NCBI GenBank assembly: GCA_938022345.1
Contig: CALIEP010000257.1
Coordinates: 1 to 8,101, forward strand
Origin: an uncultured Actinomyces sp.
Lineage (GTDB): Bacteria; Actinomycetota; Actinomycetes; Actinomycetales; Actinomycetaceae
Reading direction: 5' to 3'
Length of the DNA: 8,101 bases
Shown here: positions 1 to 6,137 of the stretch, in pieces
How the letters are laid out: every line of letters begins with the position of its first letter
Numbering within the stretch: the stretch's first letter is position 1
The notes under the pieces: generated by a model
The model's input: only the letters and a program-made list of their open reading frames with translations
Database searches by the model: none
Told to the model about the DNA's origin: nothing
Position numbers and translations under genes: made by a program

Positions 1-592
1 CCCGTACAATCTAGAGGAGTCGAACCTCCAGCGACAAGTCATTCACGGCGTCGCACGATTAGGCATGAATAAGGCCGAATCTGCCAAGATGACTGTCCTT
101 GCACTCAACCCTGATATCCAAGTCAACATCGAACCAAAGATTATTGATGGCCAGAGTGATGAGACCGTTGCGGCCTACGACTTCGTTGTCGATGCGACCG
201 ACAATTTCACCGCAAAATACGCGATTTCAGATACCTGTGCGCGCGTTGGACGCCCACACATGTGGGGCACTTTGGTGTCGATGTCCTTCCAGGCCTCGCT
301 TTTCACCGATGGCCTGACTCTTCGCGATGTCTATCCCGAACCCCCCACCGTCGAAACGATGAGTTCAAAAACCGTCGGTGTTCTGGGTGCTGTCTGTGGG
401 CAGGGCGGATCTGTGCTTGCCACAGAATGCCTGAAATGGGTCACCGGAATTGGCGATCCCTTAATCGGGCGCTTGCTCATTGTTGACACCGCCGCTGGTC
501 GCTGGAATGTTGTTCCATTCCGACCTCGATCCACCCCGGCGAAAGTTCCCTCGGTAACTCCCGCCGAAGCCACCCCCGAACCGATCGAATAA
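1..592 (+). CDS. moeB: MoeB/ThiF-family E1-like adenylyltransferase, 5' partial
   Basis: The reading frame is open from base 2, so the gene starts before the window; 196 C-terminal residues are present. It should adenylate the C-terminal glycine of a ubiquitin-like sulfur carrier (MoaD in Moco synthesis, ThiS in thiamine synthesis) in the cytosol. Visible family marks are SNLQRQ at residues 7-12, whose Arg11 matches the ATP-contacting arginine of E. coli MoeB, and DATDNF at 64-69 with the Mg/ATP-binding aspartate Asp67. The C-terminal core (YPEPP, GVLGAVCGQGGS, LATECLKW, GRLLIVD) follows in the usual order. Both zinc-binding CxxC pairs of classical MoeB are absent: the only cysteines are 79, 132 and 143. 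There is no rhodanese domain, only a Pro-rich tail. The gene lies 49 bp upstream of moeA, which favours a Moco role over ThiF. Family assignment is firm; the symbol rests on context. Confidence 0.85.
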   Translation, partial: PYNLEESNLQRQVIHGVARLGMNKAESAKMTVLALNPDIQVNIEPKIIDGQSDETVAAYDFVVDATDNFTAKYAISDTCARVGRPHMWGTLVSMSFQASLFTDGLTLRDVYPEPPTVETMSSKTVGVLGAVCGQGGSVLATECLKWVTGIGDPLIGRLLIVDTAAGRWNVVPFRPRSTPAKVPSVTPAEATPEPIE

Positions 593-641
593 GCCATAAA
601 CTGAGCCATGGCCCCATGCGGACCGCGCGAAGGAGACTACG

Positions 642-1892
642 ATGCAACTTCTTGAAGACTATTTGAACTCCATCTTGGGGCGCGTACACCCCCTCTCCCC
701 CGTCGAACTACCCATTGATCAGGCGCTTGATCACGTCCTGGTCGATGATCTTGTCGCGCGCTTTGCAGTCCCACCTTTCTCAAATTCGGGAATGGATGGC
801 TATGCACTTCACCTCGATCGTGACCTCGAAGCCTCCCCTGAGAACCCTGTCACCATCGCGGTCGCCGGTGACATTGCAGCTGGAGACAACGAGACCCACA
901 TTCTTGAACCGGGTACCGCATGGCGCATCATGACGGGTGCTCGCATTCCCGAGGGCGCAAACACAATCGTTCCAGTGGAAGATACCTCCGAGGAGCCCGG
1001 TCCCCACCCCCTCCCCGAAAGCATCAGCATCTACGCCCCCGCAAAGGTCGGTGCTCACATGCGCCGTCAGGGCGAGGACTGCGCGCCCGGGGACGTCATT
1101 TTGCATGCCGGTGACGTTCTCACCCCTGCGGCCATCGCCTCGGCAGTGTCGGTTGGTTACGCAAGCGTGAAGGTCTACCCCAGCCCCCGCATCGCCATCG
1201 TCTCAACGGGTGACGAACTGCGTGCACCGGGCGAAGAGCTCCAAGGCGCTCAGATTCCTGATTCAAACTCCGTGATGATTGCTGCGCTCGCTCGCCGCGC
1301 GGGTGCCCAGGTGACGGGAATTTTCCGCTCCAACGACGATCCTGCTCACTTTGCTGAAGTTTTGCGCCAGGCTGGAGATGTCGCTGACCTCATCATCACC
1401 TCGGGAGGCGTCAGCGCCGGAGCCTACGACGTCGTCAAGGAAGTTGGTCTGGGCAAGGGAGTGGATTTCGTTCGCGTCGCGATGCAGCCCGGGAAGCCGC
1501 AGGGATTCGGCGTCCTTCAGGCAAGTGACGGTCGCGATGTCTACTTGGCGACTCTGCCGGGCAACCCGGTATCGGTCTTCGTCTCCTTCCACATGTTTGT
1601 TCGCCCAGTTCTGGCCGAATTTACCGGACGAAACGGACGCGAACTGCTGCGTCCCATTGTCGTCACCACACCGAACGGCTGGATTTCTCCTGCAGGCAAG
1701 CGCCAGTTTGTACCGGTCATTCTTTCTGAGCCCGATGGCCCCGAACAAACTCCGGTTGTGGTCCCAACACACAGATTGGGTTCGCGTTCTCACCTTGTTG
1801 CCTCTTTGCACTCGGTGAACGCGCTGGCGATCGTCCCCGAAGATGTCACCTCGGTTGAACCCTGGTCGATCCTGACTGCGGTTCGAGTCTGA
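642..1892 (+). CDS. moeA: Molybdopterin molybdenumtransferase MoeA
   Basis: This 416-residue protein inserts molybdate into adenylylated molybdopterin, the metal-insertion step of Moco synthesis in the cytosol. Length and domain order match MoeA. FSNSGMDGYA (46-55) contains the conserved aspartate of the N-terminal domain. PGTAWRIMTGARIPEGAN (90-107) and RRQGEDCAPGD (141-151) lie in the lid/linker region. The MoCF-binding (MogA-like) domain carries STGDEL (188-193), the SGGVSAG glycine loop (254-260) and LPGNPVS (305-311). The C-terminal beta-barrel domain IV occupies about residues 335-416. The ATG at 642 follows a GAAGGAG Shine-Dalgarno site at 629-635 with 6 nt spacing. It sits between the MoeB-like gene (49 bp gap) and moaC (47 bp gap) on the same strand with no terminator visible, so one transcript is likely. 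No truncation or missing motif was seen. Confidence 0.96.
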   Translation: MQLLEDYLNSILGRVHPLSPVELPIDQALDHVLVDDLVARFAVPPFSNSGMDGYALHLDRDLEASPENPVTIAVAGDIAAGDNETHILEPGTAWRIMTGARIPEGANTIVPVEDTSEEPGPHPLPESISIYAPAKVGAHMRRQGEDCAPGDVILHAGDVLTPAAIASAVSVGYASVKVYPSPRIAIVSTGDELRAPGEELQGAQIPDSNSVMIAALARRAGAQVTGIFRSNDDPAHFAEVLRQAGDVADLIITSGGVSAGAYDVVKEVGLGKGVDFVRVAMQPGKPQGFGVLQASDGRDVYLATLPGNPVSVFVSFHMFVRPVLAEFTGRNGRELLRPIVVTTPNGWISPAGKRQFVPVILSEPDGPEQTPVVVPTHRLGSRSHLVASLHSVNALAIVPEDVTSVEPWSILTAVRV

Positions 1893-1939
1893 TCACTTTC
1901 CCATTCTTTTCCCGTCAAACGAGCGCCGAAAGGCTAGAC

Positions 1940-2425
1940 ATGAGCGAAACCAGTCCCTTCACCCACCTCACCGAGCGCGGTGAGGCACACATGGTTGATA
2001 TCACGGCGAAAACACCGACCGTGCGCCAGGCGCGAGCACGCGGCTTCGTCGAGTGCTCGCCGAAAATCATGGCGGCCCTCCGCGATGATTCGGTCCCCAA
2101 GGGCGACGCTCTTGCAGTCGCGCGAATCGCGGGAATTCAGGCCTCGAAGCGCACTCCCGAGCTGCTCCCTCTGGCACACCCGATCGCCGTTCACTACTGC
2201 GCGGTCGATCTGTTATTGGCTGAAGACGGGGTGGAGATCCGTTCGACCGTTCGAACCGCAGATCGAACGGGTATCGAGATGGAGGCTCTGACCGCCGTGA
2301 CCGTCGCTGCACTGACCATCATTGACATGGTGAAGGGCATCGATAAGTTGGTTGCGATTCGTGAGTGCTATGTCGAAGAGAAAAGCGGCGGTCGGAGCGG
2401 AACATGGACTCGCCCCAGCGCCTAG
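1940..2425 (+). CDS. moaC: Cyclic pyranopterin monophosphate synthase MoaC
   Basis: MoaC converts the GTP-derived 3',8-cyclo intermediate made by MoaA into cyclic pyranopterin monophosphate, the first stable Moco intermediate. The 161 residues equal the length of E. coli MoaC. Active-site positions are all recognisable: VPKGD with Lys54, LPLAHPI with His80 (E. coli has LCHP, so Cys is replaced by Ala), GIEMEALTAV with Glu113 and Glu115, and DMVKGID with Asp129 and Lys132. The N-terminus (FTHLTERGEAHMVDIT) is the usual MoaC start. The ATG at 1940 follows a GAAAGG element at 1928-1933. The gene overlaps the MobA-like frame by 22 bp, suggesting translational coupling. The partner gene moaA is not in the window and is expected nearby. 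Confidence 0.96.
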   Translation: MSETSPFTHLTERGEAHMVDITAKTPTVRQARARGFVECSPKIMAALRDDSVPKGDALAVARIAGIQASKRTPELLPLAHPIAVHYCAVDLLLAEDGVEIRSTVRTADRTGIEMEALTAVTVAALTIIDMVKGIDKLVAIRECYVEEKSGGRSGTWTRPSA

Positions 2426-3030
2426 CACTCAGCGGATTAGTGATCCTCGGCGGAGGTACCGGCGAGCGGCTGGGAGGGGCGTCAAAGCCCGACCTCATGG
2501 TCCGAGGCCGACGCGCACTTGAGTGGGCGCTCGTCTCTGAGCCCGGGATTCCTCACGTATGCGTGGTACCTGAGACGGTCACAGTTCCAAACGATGTCAT
2601 TCGAGTCATGGAGGAGCCGCCACGCTCTGGTCCCGCCGCCGGGTTTATTGCAGGAATTCAGGCACTTCTGAAAGTTCTCTCCGAGGACACGGAGCCTCGC
2701 TGGATCGGCCTAGTTCCAGTCGATGCCCCCTTGGCAACCCTGACTTTTCCCCTCCTTCTCGAGGCCGTGGAAGAGTCAATTTCTCAGGGACGTCGCGTAG
2801 ATGGCGTACTTGCCTGCGCGGCGGGGCACCGGCAGAACCTGATTGGTGTTTTTTCTCTGGATGCAGTCCGCAACTTCACCGTATCCCAGTGGGTGAATCG
2901 TTCTATGCGCGCCCTATTGGAAGAGCTCGACACGATCGATGTCGAAGTCCCAGAATCATGGATCGCCGATATCGATACGCCAAGCGATCTCGCCCGCGCA
3001 CAGCTGGCCGAAAACGGAGATGATTGCTAG
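2404..3030 (+). CDS. mobA: MobA-like molybdenum cofactor nucleotidyltransferase
   Basis: The 208-residue product is a nucleotidyltransferase of the MobA/GlmU-N fold, probably attaching GMP (MobA) or CMP (MocA) to molybdopterin. Evidence is the N-terminal nucleotide-binding loop LGGGTGERLGG (15-25) followed by Lys28, a PPRSGPAAGFIAGI segment (72-85) typical of the base-binding region, VPVDAPL (105-111) with the Mg-binding aspartate position at 107, and IDTPSDL (190-196) matching the family's C-terminal NTPEDL-type motif. I chose ATG 2404 because GGAG at 2394-2397 sits 6 nt upstream; an in-frame GTG at 2365 would add 13 Arg/Lys-rich residues without homology. It overlaps the end of moaC by 22 bp and is the last gene before a terminator. 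The loop diverges from the classical LAGG.S.RMG pattern, so guanylyl versus cytidylyl specificity cannot be read from sequence. Confidence 0.85.
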   Translation: MDSPQRLALSGLVILGGGTGERLGGASKPDLMVRGRRALEWALVSEPGIPHVCVVPETVTVPNDVIRVMEEPPRSGPAAGFIAGIQALLKVLSEDTEPRWIGLVPVDAPLATLTFPLLLEAVEESISQGRRVDGVLACAAGHRQNLIGVFSLDAVRNFTVSQWVNRSMRALLEELDTIDVEVPESWIADIDTPSDLARAQLAENGDDC

Positions 3031-3037
3031 CAAATCT

Positions 3038-3074
3038 AAGAGGGCTAGGAAGCGCGTACTCCCTAGCCCTCTTT
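3038..3074. terminator. Shared terminator between the Moco operon and ndk
   Basis: A perfect 12-bp inverted repeat (AAGAGGGCTAGG at 3038-3049 and its complement at 3062-3073) encloses a 12-nt loop. It lies 8 bp after the MobA-like stop and about 30 bp after the ndk stop. The U-tract is short on both strands (TTT after the stem on +, ATTT on -), so it may act as a bidirectional intrinsic terminator of moderate strength. Confidence 0.65.
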
Positions 3075-3102
3075 GGGCCTCGTTGAGCCTCTCTAGCCCA
3101 AA

Positions 3103-3573
3103 TCAGTCGATTTCAGGGAACCAGATCTCAATCTCACGAAGGGCAGATTCTGCGCAATCCGAACCGTGGATGATGTTCTCCATGTTCGGGGTATCCCATG
3201 CGCGACCCAAGTCGCCGCGAATCGTACCGGCAGGCGCAGTTGTCGGATCGGTGGAGCCCATCATGGTGCGCATGCCTTCGATGACGCGCTGGCCTTCAAC
3301 AATGATGGCAACCAGCGGACCTGCACTCATGAAATCAAGAAGCCCTTCAAAGAATGGCTTACCCGCGTGGTCACGGTAGTGCTCCGCGAGGATTTCGCGC
3401 GAGGCAACCATGATCTTCAGGCCCTTGATGATGTAGCCCTTCGCTTCGATGCGGCGCAGGATCTCACCGGTCAAACCGCGAGCGTAACCGTCTGGCTTGA
3501 CGAGGATGAGGGTGTGTTCCAACGAGGGATCCAACAGGTGCTGACGTGTAATCAGAACAGAATCGGCGCTCAC
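3103..3573 (-). CDS. ndk: Nucleoside diphosphate kinase
   Basis: Ndk transfers the gamma-phosphate of ATP to nucleoside diphosphates through a phosphohistidine, balancing cytosolic NTP and dNTP pools. The family signature is clear: TLILVKPDGYARGL near the N-terminus, YRDHAGKPFFEGLLDFM in the middle, RGDLG and the active-site block NIIHGSDC with catalytic His136, then ESALREIEIWF at the end. I place the start at GTG 3573-3571 because AAAGGAG (3585-3579) lies 5 nt upstream; the frame stays open further up, to 3645, without a ribosome binding site. This gives 156 residues, about 20 more than the usual 135-140, all in the N-terminal extension before TLILVKPDG. It is convergent with the Moco operon and appears monocistronic, with its own promoter. 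Confidence 0.96.
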   Translation of the reverse strand: MSADSVLITRQHLLDPSLEHTLILVKPDGYARGLTGEILRRIEAKGYIIKGLKIMVASREILAEHYRDHAGKPFFEGLLDFMSAGPLVAIIVEGQRVIEGMRTMMGSTDPTTAPAGTIRGDLGRAWDTPNMENIIHGSDCAESALREIEIWFPEID

Positions 3574-3604
3574 AAAATCTCCTTTGCTTGAGTGAGGATG
3601 CTTC

Positions 3605-3633
3605 AGCATAACTGGCGATGGGTCGAAAGTCAT
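3605..3633 (-). promoter_or_regulatory. Candidate ndk promoter
   Basis: On the - strand ATGACT (3633-3628) and TATGCT (3610-3605) are separated by 17 bp; each matches 4 of 6 bases of the sigma-70-type consensus. A start near 3598 would give a leader of about 25 nt ending in the ndk Shine-Dalgarno site. It lies just downstream of the terminator that closes the preceding gene, which is where an independent ndk promoter is required. Confidence 0.4.
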
Positions 3634-3646
3634 AGCCCTAGACAAT

Positions 3647-3685
3647 ACGAAAAAGGACTGACCGCCGTGGTCAGCCCTTTTTCGT
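3647..3685 (-). terminator. Intrinsic terminator downstream of the unknown 221-aa gene
   Basis: A 17-bp stem (3647-3663 with 3669-3685) with a 5-nt loop has one non-matching position, 3657/3675. On - strand RNA this position is a G-U wobble, while on + strand RNA it is an A-C mismatch, so the structure favours - strand transcripts. The distal arm contains five U residues after the GC-rich part. It separates transcription of the unknown gene from ndk. Confidence 0.75.
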
Positions 3686-3870
3686 TATCCCATCAACACA
3701 GAGCAGTCTTCCAGAAAGTCTTCCGGAGAGATACGAGCAACTTTCATCGCTCGTTGTCTGATGCAGATCAGTTTATGAAGTTTTACTGCAAGAAAAACGC
3801 GCGTTTGCTGGGACTTTTCTGAACGAATTTCACGAAGTGTCAACTTCGCTACCAGAGCGTCTAAAGCCAC
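3686..3870. other. AT-rich gap without a convincing gene
   Basis: These 185 bases lie between the ndk-side terminator and the stop codon of the unknown gene. The only frame of note is a 61-codon - strand frame (3870-3685) starting at a GTG directly after the TAA stop of the upstream gene. It lacks a Shine-Dalgarno site, has more A/T at third positions than the neighbours, and resembles nothing I recognise. I see no RNA gene or repeat here. The stretch is probably the 3' untranslated region of the upstream transcript. Confidence 0.5.
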
Positions 3871-4536
3871 TTATAAATTTGCGTCATTTTGCTGAGAAAA
3901 ATGATCTTCTACAAATGCTGGGCCTTCATAACCATGACCGCCAAGGGTTTGGAAAATATCATCCATAATCTCCGATGGCTCCAGCAATCCCAAGAAAAAC
4001 TCAAGGTGCTTAATTTCGATCGCCGCGAATCCGGCAGGGTCGGAAACGGGCTGAGTATCGTACTTTTCTCCCAGAAGACGGTTGGCTTCTTCCAGATCGG
4101 ATGGGGAACCGAAAATCCAGGTCGTTGCGGTAGGCCCTTCGCTTGAACGCCCAAGGTAGAGGCGCATGAGCACAACCTTCTTGCCAGCACGCGGGAAACT
4201 TTCACCGACGCGCGTGAAAAGATGAAGGTCCAAGTCCCCCATTGAGCCATCGACAAGGCAATATGCGTAAGCACCAATGCCCCGGACACTCAAGGCATCA
4301 GCAAGAATCCCCAAGAATTCATCCGGGAAAGCATCCTCTTGGAAGTAGATTCCTTCACCGCGCTCGGGGGCATGCTCGCCCATGATTTTGATGGGTAGGC
4401 CCGCCTCTTCAAGCGCCTGCGCGACTAAAGAAATGTTGTATTCGGGGAAAGGATGAAGAATTGCGGCATTCTTTCCCAGTCTTTCGACGAAAACGTAGGT
4501 CGAGAATCCCAGCTCTTTTGTAATCTGCGTGCTCAT
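3871..4536 (-). CDS. Hypothetical protein, 221 aa, family not recognised
   Basis: I do not recognise this protein. The ATG at 4536 has the strongest ribosome binding site in the window (AGAGGAGG ending 4 nt upstream), and the gene is bracketed by terminators, so expression is credible. The product is acidic and apparently soluble: no signal peptide, lipobox or membrane segment. It alternates hydrophobic strands with acidic/Gly turns, including VRGIGAYAYCLVDGSMGDLD (about 85-104), KVVLMRLYLGR, TATTWIFGSP followed by a helical DLEEANRLLGEKY, and a helical C-terminal third (IEIKHLEFFLGLL, EIMDDIFQTLG). That pattern suggests a mixed alpha/beta fold, possibly two related halves, but no catalytic or metal-binding motif stands out. 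It is not in an obvious operon with ndk or the nitroreductase, so context gives no function. Confidence 0.8.
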   Translation of the reverse strand: MSTQITKELGFSTYVFVERLGKNAAILHPFPEYNISLVAQALEEAGLPIKIMGEHAPERGEGIYFQEDAFPDEFLGILADALSVRGIGAYAYCLVDGSMGDLDLHLFTRVGESFPRAGKKVVLMRLYLGRSSEGPTATTWIFGSPSDLEEANRLLGEKYDTQPVSDPAGFAAIEIKHLEFFLGLLEPSEIMDDIFQTLGGHGYEGPAFVEDHFSQQNDANL

Positions 4537-4588
4537 TCTTCCTCCTCTAACTCCCCTTCAAAAGGCATATCCGCTCAGACATACAAGC

Positions 4589-4637
4589 AAAAAATCGCCG
4601 AGGCCGAGAAAGACCCAAGGGCACGCCCGACCTCGGC
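4589..4637 (-). terminator. Terminator downstream of the nitroreductase gene
   Basis: Read on the - strand, GCCGAGG (4637-4631) pairs with CCTCGGC (4603-4597), and a run of six T (4594-4589) follows closely. The 27-nt loop can form a further GGGC/GCCC mini-hairpin. It begins 10 bp after the nitroreductase stop codon, which supports termination there. The T-run overlaps the upstream region of the 221-aa gene, so that gene's promoter must lie in the roughly 50 bp between 4590 and 4537. Confidence 0.6.
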
Positions 4638-4646
4638 AATTCTCAA

Positions 4647-5447
4647 TCAGTTCAAGCATAATCCCTGAGAGCGCAGAACCTCAAGGACGGGTGCGGTATC
4701 AAAGGTATCTGGCAGGCCCATCTGCTCGCTAATCTGCTGAGTAAAGGCATTGGTCGCGCCCAGGCCAGCCTTACGCAGTTCGTAGTATGCGCGCACGTCT
4801 TCGTCGTACTCGGCAAGCTCCTCGAGATACGAACCCTCTACCACCGGGTAGGTGTTCTCGGAAACAGCAAGGTGCTTGGGCAGACGAGGCCGGTACGGGG
4901 GATCTTGAAGCGGGCGGCCAACCAGGAGGCCCAGAATTGGGAAGGTCATGCGCGGAAGCTTCAAGAGCTCAATTGTGCGCTGAGGTCCTCTCAGAAGAGA
5001 ACCGAGGTAGACCGTGCCCAAGCCCATCGATTCGGCGGCAACTTCCATATTGTGTGCGGCAAGGACCGCGTCTTCCATTGCAGCAAGGAAGAGGTTGGTC
5101 CGCTGCAAGGGAGCGATATCCAAGCCGGCTTCTTCACGGATGCGCGCATTGCGGTACAGGTCGACGACGAACATGAAAAGGTCGCCCTTGGAGGTACCCA
5201 CGTAGGGCTGCTGTGCAACCTCGGCAAGCTGATCGCGCAAGGCTACATCGGTCACGTGAATGATCGAGAACTGCTGACGGAATGACGAGGTGGGGGCGCG
5301 ACGCGCAACATCAATCAGTGCATCGCGGTCCTGTGCGCTCAACGGAGAGTCCTCAAACTTACGAATTGTGCGGTGCGCACGCAGCACGTCAATCGTTGGA
5401 TTGGTCACTCCAACTTCGGGGACCTTGCGGTAGTCATCGGCCTGCAT
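4647..5447 (-). CDS. NfsA/FRP-type NAD(P)H-dependent flavin nitroreductase
   Basis: The 266-residue protein belongs to the nitroreductase superfamily, NfsA/flavin reductase branch: cytosolic FMN-dependent homodimers that reduce quinones, nitroaromatics or flavins with NADPH. Evidence is HRTIRKFEDSPLS (25-37), which begins the FMN phosphate-binding region; APTSSFRQQFSIIHVTD (51-67), closely resembling the E. coli NfsA segment; EDAVLAAHNMEVAAESMGLG (125-144); and the YLGSLL...LLKLP..TFPILGLLVGRP block (147-179). The C-terminal 80 residues form the lid region typical of this branch. The start is ATG 5447 because AAAGGAG (5459-5453) lies 5 nt upstream; an in-frame ATG at 5513 would add 22 basic residues with no homology. 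The gene is divergent from the lipoprotein gene (212-bp shared upstream region). The physiological substrate cannot be inferred, and I saw no clear redox-regulator operator. Confidence 0.9.
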   Translation of the reverse strand: MQADDYRKVPEVGVTNPTIDVLRAHRTIRKFEDSPLSAQDRDALIDVARRAPTSSFRQQFSIIHVTDVALRDQLAEVAQQPYVGTSKGDLFMFVVDLYRNARIREEAGLDIAPLQRTNLFLAAMEDAVLAAHNMEVAAESMGLGTVYLGSLLRGPQRTIELLKLPRMTFPILGLLVGRPLQDPPYRPRLPKHLAVSENTYPVVEGSYLEELAEYDEDVRAYYELRKAGLGATNAFTQQISEQMGLPDTFDTAPVLEVLRSQGLCLN

Positions 5448-5624
5448 TTTTGCTCCTTTGGTGGCGACGCTTGCTCTTATTGTCCGTTTTTCGGCTATTT
5501 TTCGCCAGTGCATCCCACTTTTGCGTCAACCTCCGATTGTCCTCACCCGGGGACTTTAGCAGCAATGCTTCATCACAATTTGACCGCAGTTTCGGTGCAG
5601 ACTTCCGAAATATGGAGTCTGAGA

Positions 5625-5652
5625 TGGACGCTTTTTCAAGGATGGCTAGACT
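5625..5652 (+). promoter_or_regulatory. Candidate leaderless promoter of the lipoprotein gene
   Basis: TGGACG (5625-5630) and TAGACT (5647-5652) are 16 bp apart, each matching 4 of 6 consensus bases. The -10 box ends 7 bp before the A of the ATG at 5660, so transcription would begin at or next to the start codon. There is no Shine-Dalgarno sequence before this ATG, unlike most other genes here, which fits a leaderless mRNA of the type common in actinobacteria. Confidence 0.45.
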
Positions 5653-5659
5653 GAGAGTC

Positions 5660-6016
5660 ATGCGTAAATCTCTCATTGCAACAGTATGCATTGCCGTCAT
5701 GGCAGCAACCGGCCTCGCAGCTTGCTCCAGCGGCCCCCAGTCAGCAACCAACGAAAAGATCATCACTAAGGATCCCGCAACGGTGACTCAGACGGGCGTC
5801 ACCCTTCCCGAGAAGCGTGACCTTGAGTTCAAGCTCAATGGTGATGCATCTAAGGCCAAGGTTGAGGTCGCTGACACCGAGGTCGCCGAGCAGGTCAAGG
5901 GCTCTAAGAACCTCCGCGTCCACCCCAAGAAGGTCGGTGAAACCACTCTGAAGGTCACCGATGCCAGCGGCACCGAATACACGATCCCGCTTGAGGTCGT
6001 TGAAGGTAACAACTGA
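5660..6016 (+). CDS. Small lipoprotein with a probable single Ig-like domain
   Basis: The 118-residue product has a classical lipoprotein signal: MRKS, a hydrophobic stretch, then the lipobox LAAC with Cys22 as the lipidated residue. The mature chain of about 97 residues would be anchored on the outer face of the membrane. After a Ser/Thr-containing linker it shows beta-strand alternation with KVEVADTEVAEQVKG, LRVHPKKVGETTLKV and EYTIPLEVVEG. The sequence VGETTLKVTDASG resembles the late strands of bacterial Ig-like (BIG2-type) domains; this is inference from pattern. Codon choice (AAG, GTC, CTC, ACC) is strongly biased, suggesting high expression. ATG 5660 was chosen because the signal peptide is standard from there; the frame is open far upstream (in-frame ATGs at 5642 and 5612) but antisense to the nitroreductase and its 5' region. 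A strong terminator follows, so the gene is probably monocistronic. Function is unknown. Confidence 0.85.
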   Translation: MRKSLIATVCIAVMAATGLAACSSGPQSATNEKIITKDPATVTQTGVTLPEKRDLEFKLNGDASKAKVEVADTEVAEQVKGSKNLRVHPKKVGETTLKVTDASGTEYTIPLEVVEGNN

Positions 6017-6039
6017 GTCTCAAGTCAATTCACACTTTC

Positions 6040-6077
6040 TCCCGGGGAATAGGGCATACCTGTTCCCCGGGATTTTT
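6040..6077 (+). terminator. Intrinsic terminator of the lipoprotein gene
   Basis: A perfect 10-bp GC-rich stem (TCCCGGGGAA at 6040-6049 with its complement at 6063-6072) with a 13-nt loop is followed immediately by five T residues (6073-6077). It begins 24 bp after the lipoprotein stop codon and is a textbook rho-independent terminator. Confidence 0.9.
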
Positions 6078-6121
6078 GTCATTTCCATCGATTTCGCAAC
6101 CATCTGCACGGAGATGCGGAG

Positions 6122-6137
6122 AAGGTCTATTGACCTT
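6122..6137. promoter_or_regulatory. Candidate operator, AAGGTC-N4-GACCTT
   Basis: Two perfect 6-bp inverted half-sites (6122-6127 and 6132-6137) flank TATT and cover the -35 box of the GntR gene. Dimeric HutC-type GntR regulators bind such inverted repeats and often repress their own promoter. The GGTC/GACC core resembles the core of known DasR-type sites, though with 4 rather than 2 central bases. A second short palindrome, GTGAGTCAC (6144-6152), sits in the spacer. Autoregulation is inference. Confidence 0.45.

Noticed and set aside
1263..1811. 182-codon - strand open frame antisense to moeA
   Set aside because: It lies wholly within the highly conserved MoeA coding region, has no Shine-Dalgarno site and its translation is Arg/Ser/Asn-rich without family resemblance; it is a shadow frame.
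2365..2403. GTG 2365 as start of the MobA-like gene
   Set aside because: The added residues are basic and unlike the family, and the ATG at 2404 has GGAG 6 nt upstream.
3166..3591. 141-codon + strand open frame antisense to ndk
   Set aside because: The - strand encodes an unmistakable Ndk; the + frame has no ribosome binding site or recognisable domain.
4564..4590. TTGCTT-15 bp-TATGCC as promoter of the 221-aa gene (- strand)
   Set aside because: The spacing is short, the match is weak, and the -35 overlaps the T-run of the nitroreductase terminator; it is possible but not good enough to annotate.
4872..5285. 137-codon + strand open frame antisense to the nitroreductase
   Set aside because: It mirrors conserved nitroreductase codons and has no independent start signals.
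5282..5659. Upstream extension of the lipoprotein frame (ATG at 5282)
   Set aside because: It is antisense to the nitroreductase gene and its 5' region, and it would bury the clear lipoprotein signal peptide in the middle of a 244-residue chain.
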